19,358 nt of DNA from Candidatus Thorarchaeota archaeon (GTDB lineage: Archaea > Asgardarchaeota > Thorarchaeia > Thorarchaeales > Thorarchaeaceae): the NCBI GenBank assembly GCA_029855925.1, contig JAGSHP010000093.1, forward strand, positions 1-19,358, read 5' to 3'. The notes beneath the pieces were generated by a model. That model was not told where the DNA came from and made no database searches. It worked only from the letters and a program-made list of their open reading frames with translations. Shown here one piece after another: positions 14,227 through 19,358 of this stretch; the stretch's first letter is position 1; every line of letters starts with the position of its first letter. Position numbers and translations under genes: made by a program.

Positions 14227-14970
14227 ATGAGTCAATACAAGATTGAAAGGGTCAAGACGGGCATACCCGGGCTTGATGAGTTGATAGAAGGTGGCTTCCC
14301 CAGAGGCGATACCATTCTTGTGGCCGGTAAGGCTGGCACTGGTAAGAGCATACTGGCCACACAGTTTCTGTATCGCGGTATCGTCGATTATGGAGAACCC
14401 GGTGTTCTTATCACACTTGAAGAACCACCACGTCTCATCAAGCGCAATATGATGCGATTTGGGATGGACCTTGAGAAACTAGAGAAGGAGGGAAAACTTG
14501 CAATAGTGGATCTCTCCCCAGCGCGAACCACCTCGGTCAACATAGAAGAGTACCCGAGCTTTGATCTTTCAGGTCTTGAGGCAATAATCATGCATCATAT
14601 GAAGAAGATTAATGCTCAGAGAGTGGTGATTGACACATTGTCCATTCTCGCGTACAAGTTCAAGAGCCGTGATATCCTTCGTGAAGAGATATTCAAGATG
14701 TGTGCCAACATCACCAGTACTGGTTGTACCCTTCTCCTAACCAGCGAGATTCCTGCTCAGGACACTGGACTTGGTGTCTTCGACATAGAGGCGTTTCTCG
14801 CATCCGGTGTCATTGTCCTCTATAATGAAAAGATTAGCGATACTTCCCGCTCACGTTCAATTGAGGTACTGAAACTCAGAGGTTCAAAGCACAGTTCAAG
14901 GATACACTCGATGCGAATTACTGATGAAGGCATACGCGTCTGGCCAGGAGAGATCTCTCCAGGTACATAG
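14227..14970 (+). CDS. KaiC-like RecA-superfamily ATPase with intact catalytic motifs
   Basis: This single-domain KaiC-type ATPase has 247 residues. It opens with the family hallmark TGIPGLDELIEGGFPRGD (11-28), then Walker A GKAGTGKS (34-41), the catalytic glutamate pair LEEPP (E65, E66) and Walker B VVIDTLS (D136). Archaeal single-domain KaiC proteins hydrolyse ATP, often form hexamers, and are thought to act in signalling; targets are mostly unknown. AGGAG at 14212-14216, inside the end of the previous gene, provides the ribosome-binding site, so coupling with the thioredoxin-like gene is likely. The gene is followed 21 bases later by a degenerate relative. A role as RadA recombinase is unlikely because the DNA-binding regions are missing. 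Confidence 0.87.
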   Translation: MSQYKIERVKTGIPGLDELIEGGFPRGDTILVAGKAGTGKSILATQFLYRGIVDYGEPGVLITLEEPPRLIKRNMMRFGMDLEKLEKEGKLAIVDLSPARTTSVNIEEYPSFDLSGLEAIIMHHMKKINAQRVVIDTLSILAYKFKSRDILREEIFKMCANITSTGCTLLLTSEIPAQDTGLGVFDIEAFLASGVIVLYNEKISDTSRSRSIEVLKLRGSKHSSRIHSMRITDEGIRVWPGEISPGT

Positions 14971-14991
14971 TCTTTTGGTGAGGTAGAAGAA

Positions 14992-15699
14992 ATGCCCGAC
15001 GACTCTCAAGATGGTGGAGTTCCCCACCCATTGAAGGCACGCCCGATGATAGGCGACTTGGTCCAATTTGGACAATTGACACAGGTCTCGATAATGCTAG
15101 TTGGTCCAATTGGTTCAGGCAAGACAACGTATGCTGAAGCCTATCTTGCAGAGGGTCTGGCATTAGGATTTCCTGCTATCTTTGTGACCACCGACGTGTC
15201 CCCTAGGGTCATCCGCAATGACATGGCGCGTCACGGATGGAACATTGATGAGTATGAGCGGGCTGGCCAGTTTGTCTTCATTGATGGCTACTCCGAACGC
15301 ATGGGGGCGCCTAAGTCAAGCAACGCACGCTCACTTGCAAAAATTGATGACATCACTGAACTGGGAATTGCTCTCTCGGAGGTTCTTGACCACCTTGTTG
15401 TTGCACGAGTTGTGATAGACAGTCTCTCAACACTCATTCTTCATTCAACTCCTGCTACCATGCCTCGTGCAGTTCAGCGACTAAGTGGGAGAATTACTCA
15501 GAGCTCACACAGCATCATGTACATTCTCGAGGAGGGCGTACACGATGAAAAGACATACGCCACCTTCTCGTATATGGCTGATGCAGTCCTCAGGTTCAAG
15601 GTTGAAGACAGTCAGCCCACCTCTAAGTACTATGTCAGGATGGACCGAATGCGCGGTACCGAGACCACACGCTCTTGGATGGAGTTTGTACTTGAATGA
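14992..15699 (+). CDS. KaiC/ArlH-like ATPase paralogue lacking the catalytic glutamate pair
   Basis: This 235-residue protein keeps Walker A GPIGSGKTT (38-46) and Walker B VVIDSLS (D143). Where the neighbouring KaiC-like protein has a Glu-Glu pair, it reads VTTDVSP (T67-D68). The N-terminal hallmark of KaiC (TGIPGLD) is also absent. The 'VTT(D/E)' segment recalls ArlH, the archaellum ATP-binding protein that binds but hardly hydrolyses ATP. No archaellum genes are nearby, so ArlH itself is unlikely. It is predicted to bind nucleotide and perhaps regulate the preceding ATPase as a hetero-oligomer; this is inference. ATG 14992 has GAGG 10-13 bases upstream (14979-14982). The gap to the upstream gene is 21 bases, consistent with one operon. 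Confidence 0.78.
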   Translation: MPDDSQDGGVPHPLKARPMIGDLVQFGQLTQVSIMLVGPIGSGKTTYAEAYLAEGLALGFPAIFVTTDVSPRVIRNDMARHGWNIDEYERAGQFVFIDGYSERMGAPKSSNARSLAKIDDITELGIALSEVLDHLVVARVVIDSLSTLILHSTPATMPRAVQRLSGRITQSSHSIMYILEEGVHDEKTYATFSYMADAVLRFKVEDSQPTSKYYVRMDRMRGTETTRSWMEFVLE

Positions 15700-15718
15700 G
15701 TGTGATTACCATCACACC

Positions 15719-15726
15719 TATTAATT
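15719..15726 (+). promoter_or_regulatory. Possible TATA box ahead of the large helical-repeat gene
   Basis: TATTAATT begins 33 bases before ATG 15752. Standard archaeal spacing would start transcription at about 15746-15752, giving a nearly leaderless message. This supports ATG 15752 over the GTG at 15761, although the latter has a GAGGG at 15747-15751. Confidence 0.35.
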
Positions 15727-15751
15727 GCTGGACACTTGAATCAATTGAGGG

Positions 15752-18058
15752 ATGGCTGTAGTGGACTCGTCAATTCAAAGCATTCTTCGCGACATCCTCT
15801 GTGCGTCCATCTCCTTGGATGACGGTCTCTCCGCTTTACAGAGCATTGCATACGATCATCCCGATGATATCGACCTCGTCTACGAGATCGCACGTGCGAT
15901 TGAGGAGATCATTCTCCGCCGACCAGCACTTGCGAGTACGAAGTTCATCGAGCTAATAGTCCGCCTCTCATTTGATGAGCGGCGTGAACTACCAAAGATG
16001 CTTATGCTGCTCGATACTCGCTACACCACCTCATATCGTCGAAGCGAGGCCGAACTGCTTCCCGATGTACAGGCCATTCCTCCACTGCTCGACATCCTCA
16101 GCGACCTATCTCAGTCGATGGGGACCGCTCTTGAAGTGAATCTTCGTCCTCTGCTTCCATTTCTATCAGATGAGACCTTGCTCACACTTGATGCAATCTG
16201 TGCTCGCGGTCACAAGGCATCCGCTCTTGTTGCCATCCACGAGGTTCACTATCTGACATCCCAACTTCTAGAGGCGGGACTGTTTGAATGTGCCGAGGCA
16301 CTATTCCATCGCCTTCTGGACATCTCACGGGAGATGGATCTGACCGACCTTGAGTTTGAGATTGCACTCAATGAGGCGGCAGTGCTTACCGAGTTGAGCC
16401 TCTATGAAGACTGTCGCAATCTCCTATATCCCCAAATCGAGGTTGCAAAACAGACAAGCAATATTGAGCGTCTTGCTCCTCTGATGCTGCAGTTAAGCGT
16501 CAATGAGACCCGCGATGACACTGTTCACTATCTCACCGCGCGTGCCATTGGCGACCAGGCAATCTCTCTCTATCAAAATGGAATCGAACAGGGAGTCTTT
16601 ACGCAGGAAGACCTTGGAGCCGCTTATGTGGCAATAGCCTCAAACATTCTAAGTACCGGCTGGCGAGAGGGTGTTCCCGAGGCCATAACTAGATACAGAT
16701 CAGCACTGGATGTACTCGAGGTCGTCAAGCCTCAGGAACGGAATCAGTACCTGCTCCACTTCAAGGCACTTGCTGGATTCGGATTTGCTCATGGTCTTCT
16801 GGGCGATTATGACAGCATACATACTGCAATCGAATACTTGAGCCAAGCTGCAGTGCTCATCAGCGAAAACGATGGCTCTTCTATTGACGGGCGCATTGAA
16901 CGTTCATGGTGCGATGCCACAATTGGATGGCTCTGTCTTGCCTCCGAGTCTGATGAGTTTTGGGAGCTTGGCACAGACTCATTTAGACGGGCACTGTCCC
17001 TTCGACAAGAACTTGTCAAGGATGACATGACTGATCAACTGGCTCTAATCAACTGCGAAGTTGGTCTTGCTCTCTCCCTACTTCGCAATACCGTGTCCAT
17101 CTCTGGACGGACGTTAACACTCTTACGTGAGGCTCTTCTTCAACTCATTCCCCTTCTCTTCACTGACCACAGGGCAATCGTCGAGTCCTCAATTACGGTC
17201 TATGATATCATGTGGATGACGCACAGGCACGGTGTGGATATTCCGGAGCGCCTGCTGCGTCTATTGGATGAGGTTGTGAAAATGTTGGATGTTTCACAGG
17301 TGCATGAGGGGAAAGTCTTCGTAATAGGGACAAAGATGGTTGTTCCCTATCTTGAGCAATCTTGGGAGGATCTACAGAGGGTATCACGTGAGATGATCGA
17401 GGAAGCAAGCCAGTTGCAGGGTGTTGCCTATCTTCTCTCTTCTCTCTCCAAGACTAAGATGAATCAGCAACGTCTCTCATCCGGGTTACCAGTCGCATTA
17501 GAGAATCCTGTTAGCGAGGGGGTACGGGCTGCAGATCCCTTACTGGCTCAATACTGGTCCGGGCAATTTGCTCTCGCGCAGGCCCTGCATTCCTTCTATA
17601 CCAACAAAGACTATGCAATACTTGCCGAGGGCTTCTATCAAGCGGCGGTTGAGTTGCGGAAGATAGAGTCGATAGACACCGACTTCAGCGAGTCCCTTGA
17701 ATTCATAAGAGCGACCGCATTGACGCTATCAGCTGTTCTATTCAAGTTTGTTCGGGCTCTGCAATCGAAGTATGCCCTCTCCATCCATGTGTCGGACGAG
17801 GAGGTCTCTAATGATACCGACCTTGTTGAGGAATTCAGTTTCATGATGACGCAGGACTGGCTGGGGCTCATTAAGATCACAATGGCCTATCTACAGATGG
17901 TGGAACGTGAGGATGTGAAGACGCATCCATATTTGAATGCTGTATTTGCAAACATCTCTCGTGCTTTTCGCATGATGGATGGGGTCTCTCTCGTGGAACG
18001 TCGTATTCTTGCGCTTCTTGGTCATGAGATGAATCGACGCTACTACCTACGACGGTAG
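15752..18058 (+). CDS. Large helical-repeat (TPR-like) protein of unknown function
   Basis: This 768-residue protein is almost wholly predicted helical and leucine/alanine rich. It has stretches such as CAEALFHRLLDISREM, LNEAAVLTELSLYEDC and SFRRALSLRQEL that have the small-large spacing of TPR-type helix pairs, especially between residues 165 and 450. I do not recognise a named family. There is no signal peptide, membrane segment, Walker motif or metal-binding cysteine cluster. Such alpha-solenoids usually act as protein-binding scaffolds. The start is ATG 15752 (or GTG 15761, three codons later). It follows the two KaiC-like genes by 52 bases on the same strand but may have its own promoter. 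Its last 12 bases overlap the 3' end of the convergent EF-2-like gene. Confidence 0.7.
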   Translation: MAVVDSSIQSILRDILCASISLDDGLSALQSIAYDHPDDIDLVYEIARAIEEIILRRPALASTKFIELIVRLSFDERRELPKMLMLLDTRYTTSYRRSEAELLPDVQAIPPLLDILSDLSQSMGTALEVNLRPLLPFLSDETLLTLDAICARGHKASALVAIHEVHYLTSQLLEAGLFECAEALFHRLLDISREMDLTDLEFEIALNEAAVLTELSLYEDCRNLLYPQIEVAKQTSNIERLAPLMLQLSVNETRDDTVHYLTARAIGDQAISLYQNGIEQGVFTQEDLGAAYVAIASNILSTGWREGVPEAITRYRSALDVLEVVKPQERNQYLLHFKALAGFGFAHGLLGDYDSIHTAIEYLSQAAVLISENDGSSIDGRIERSWCDATIGWLCLASESDEFWELGTDSFRRALSLRQELVKDDMTDQLALINCEVGLALSLLRNTVSISGRTLTLLREALLQLIPLLFTDHRAIVESSITVYDIMWMTHRHGVDIPERLLRLLDEVVKMLDVSQVHEGKVFVIGTKMVVPYLEQSWEDLQRVSREMIEEASQLQGVAYLLSSLSKTKMNQQRLSSGLPVALENPVSEGVRAADPLLAQYWSGQFALAQALHSFYTNKDYAILAEGFYQAAVELRKIESIDTDFSESLEFIRATALTLSAVLFKFVRALQSKYALSIHVSDEEVSNDTDLVEEFSFMMTQDWLGLIKITMAYLQMVEREDVKTHPYLNAVFANISRAFRMMDGVSLVERRILALLGHEMNRRYYLRR

Positions 18059-19358
18059 ACCACCTACTGGCCGATACTCTCCAGGTCTCGCCCCCCATGT
18101 TGCCCATCCTGAGGTCGCAGTCCGTAGTTCGCCCGCTAGTCCAAATGACTCTCTCACTGGGATTTCTGCACTCACTTTATACAGCGTTCGTTCTGCATCA
18201 ATTTGCAATACCTTCCCCTTTCTCCGTGCCAAGATGGAAGAGATGACTCCCACATACTCCTCGGGAGAAGTGATTTCGAGACGCAGCCATGGTTCCATGA
18301 GTATCGGGTCTCCACTCTTCACGCTCTCTCTTCCAGCCTCCAATAAGGGTTGAGTCACATCTCTCCATGAGGTCTCTGGTCTCTCGCTGTATAGGTGAGC
18401 ACTGATGATTCTCAGTGTGACACGTCTCATTCGCTCTCCGGCAACAGGACCTGTTCGCATCAGTGTTGTGAACGCCTCGCGAATCCATGTCAGTTCGTCG
18501 CCGAATTGATTGACGGACTTGGAATCATCTATCAGATAATTGGCGGAGCGGGGATCCGACTCCAGACAGTTCTCCACTGATATCGGTTCATCTGGAGTGA
18601 GCAACGCCTGAACTGTGAACCTACTTGTCTCATCTGTTCCTGCACTCCTTACCTCCCCATCATGGGTCATCTGCTCCTTGAGAAGTACCATTGGTTCCCC
18701 GAGTACCACATCAATCCCTTGTCGTGATAGTTTCTCGACCGCAATCTCCACGTGAAGCTCCCCAGCACCGGAGAGAAGCATCTCCCCTGTCTCCGGATTG
18801 ACTGTGAACTCCAATGCGGGGTCAGTCGCCGCAAATTGGGCAATGGGATCCTTGATGGCCGTTAGGTCACTCAACCGCTTGGGTTCGATTGTGTAGGTCA
18901 CAACAGGCTCTGTGGGATATTGGAGGTCCGTCATTGACGATCCACCGTCGAATCCTGCATCAACCAGTGTGTCGCCTATTGCCATATCTCTCAGTCCTGT
19001 GAGAAATGCGATGTTGCCGCACGGAATCTTCTGAAGCCCCACTCGAATTCTTGACATTGCTATACCGATCTGTAGGGTCTTGCTCACAACCCCCGACCTA
19101 AGATTTCGAAGTGGTCTTGCCCTCTCAAGCACGCCCGACATGACTCGCCCCAGTGCAATTGTGCCTGCATGTCTGTCAGGTTTGACATCAGCAATTATCA
19201 CAACACAAGGTCCCGTCCTATCACAGGTCTTGAGTGACTGAAAGAACTCGGTCCTCTCATGGCCTCTCCAGAAGACAGGCACACGATAGCCCTGAGCCAC
19301 AACAGGACTCGGAGTCGTTTCAACGAGTGCGTCTAGCACGACAGGCGCAATGGGGTAC
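18047..19358 (-). CDS. EF-2 paralogue without recognisable diphthamide loop (5' part outside window)
   Basis: About 437 codons are visible; the frame remains open to the right edge, so the GTPase domain is missing from view. The peptide begins in the linker to domain II (VLDALVETTPSP, AQGYRVPVFWRG). It keeps a good domain III (EPVVTYTIEPKR, DPALEFTVNPETGEMLLSG, AGELHVEI). It also has the domain V strand WLRLEITSPEEYVGVI with RRKGKV. In domain IV, where archaeal and eukaryotic EF-2 read LHxDAIHRGxxQ with the histidine turned into diphthamide, this protein reads LYSERPETSWRDVTQ. No histidine is there. The usual C-terminal RKGL-type tail is also replaced by a short EYRPVGGLPS end. EF-2 paralogues lacking the diphthamide site have been reported in Asgard archaea; this appears to be one. 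Function in translation is uncertain. Confidence 0.82.
   Translation of the reverse strand, partial: YPIAPVVLDALVETTPSPVVAQGYRVPVFWRGHERTEFFQSLKTCDRTGPCVVIIADVKPDRHAGTIALGRVMSGVLERARPLRNLRSGVVSKTLQIGIAMSRIRVGLQKIPCGNIAFLTGLRDMAIGDTLVDAGFDGGSSMTDLQYPTEPVVTYTIEPKRLSDLTAIKDPIAQFAATDPALEFTVNPETGEMLLSGAGELHVEIAVEKLSRQGIDVVLGEPMVLLKEQMTHDGEVRSAGTDETSRFTVQALLTPDEPISVENCLESDPRSANYLIDDSKSVNQFGDELTWIREAFTTLMRTGPVAGERMRRVTLRIISAHLYSERPETSWRDVTQPLLEAGRESVKSGDPILMEPWLRLEITSPEEYVGVISSILARRKGKVLQIDAERTLYKVSAEIPVRESFGLAGELRTATSGWATWGARPGEYRPVGGLPS

Noticed and set aside
14992..15699. Second KaiC-like protein as the archaellum protein ArlH
   Set aside because: Only the VTT turn and general fold match; no archaellum genes (arlI, arlJ, archaellins) are nearby.

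Overview
The window looks like a piece of an Asgard archaeal chromosome. A Thorarchaeia-like lineage is my best guess, but I cannot place it by sequence search. The evidence is eukaryote-like Rab/Ras-type small GTPases, a Roadblock domain protein and a WD40 propeller. They sit beside purely archaeal genes: an F420 ligase, MtrA/MtrH, family B DNA polymerase and EF-2. Gene starts often use GTG or TTG. The DNA is dense: about 20 genes, no stretch over 300 bases without a gene, and no RNA genes, mobile elements or CRISPR repeats that I can see.

Region 1 (1-8199, all plus strand). After the tail of a probable HflX-type GTPase comes a tight one-carbon cluster: metV, metF, a divergent mtrH, an mtrA without a membrane anchor, a second and more canonical mtrH, and an ASKHA-fold homologue of 'methanogenesis marker protein 14'. 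Then follow cofE (coenzyme F420 glutamylation) and larC (nickel-pincer cofactor assembly). Read together, MetF/MetV would reduce a methylene-pterin to methyl-pterin. The two MtrH proteins would move methyl groups between pterins and the corrinoid on MtrA, and the marker-14 protein may keep that corrinoid reduced. None of the energy-coupling membrane Mtr subunits is present in the window, so this looks like a soluble methyl shuttle and not the methanogenic sodium pump.

Region 2 (8212-10724, minus strand). A two-gene operon encodes a small helical protein and a family B DNA polymerase of PolB2 type. The polymerase has a broken metal-binding motif C and a degraded exonuclease domain.

Region 3 (10981-18058, mostly plus strand). 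This is a signalling-like neighbourhood. It holds a small GTPase, a seven-bladed WD40 protein and a second, convergent small GTPase. Then come a Roadblock protein, a thioredoxin-fold protein with a TTG start, two KaiC-like RecA-superfamily ATPases (one lacking the catalytic glutamate pair), and a 768-residue helical-repeat protein I do not recognise.

Region 4 (18047-19358, minus strand). The window ends inside an EF-2 paralogue. Its domain II-V part is present, but the diphthamide loop is not recognisable. Its 3' end overlaps the end of the helical-repeat gene by 12 bases.
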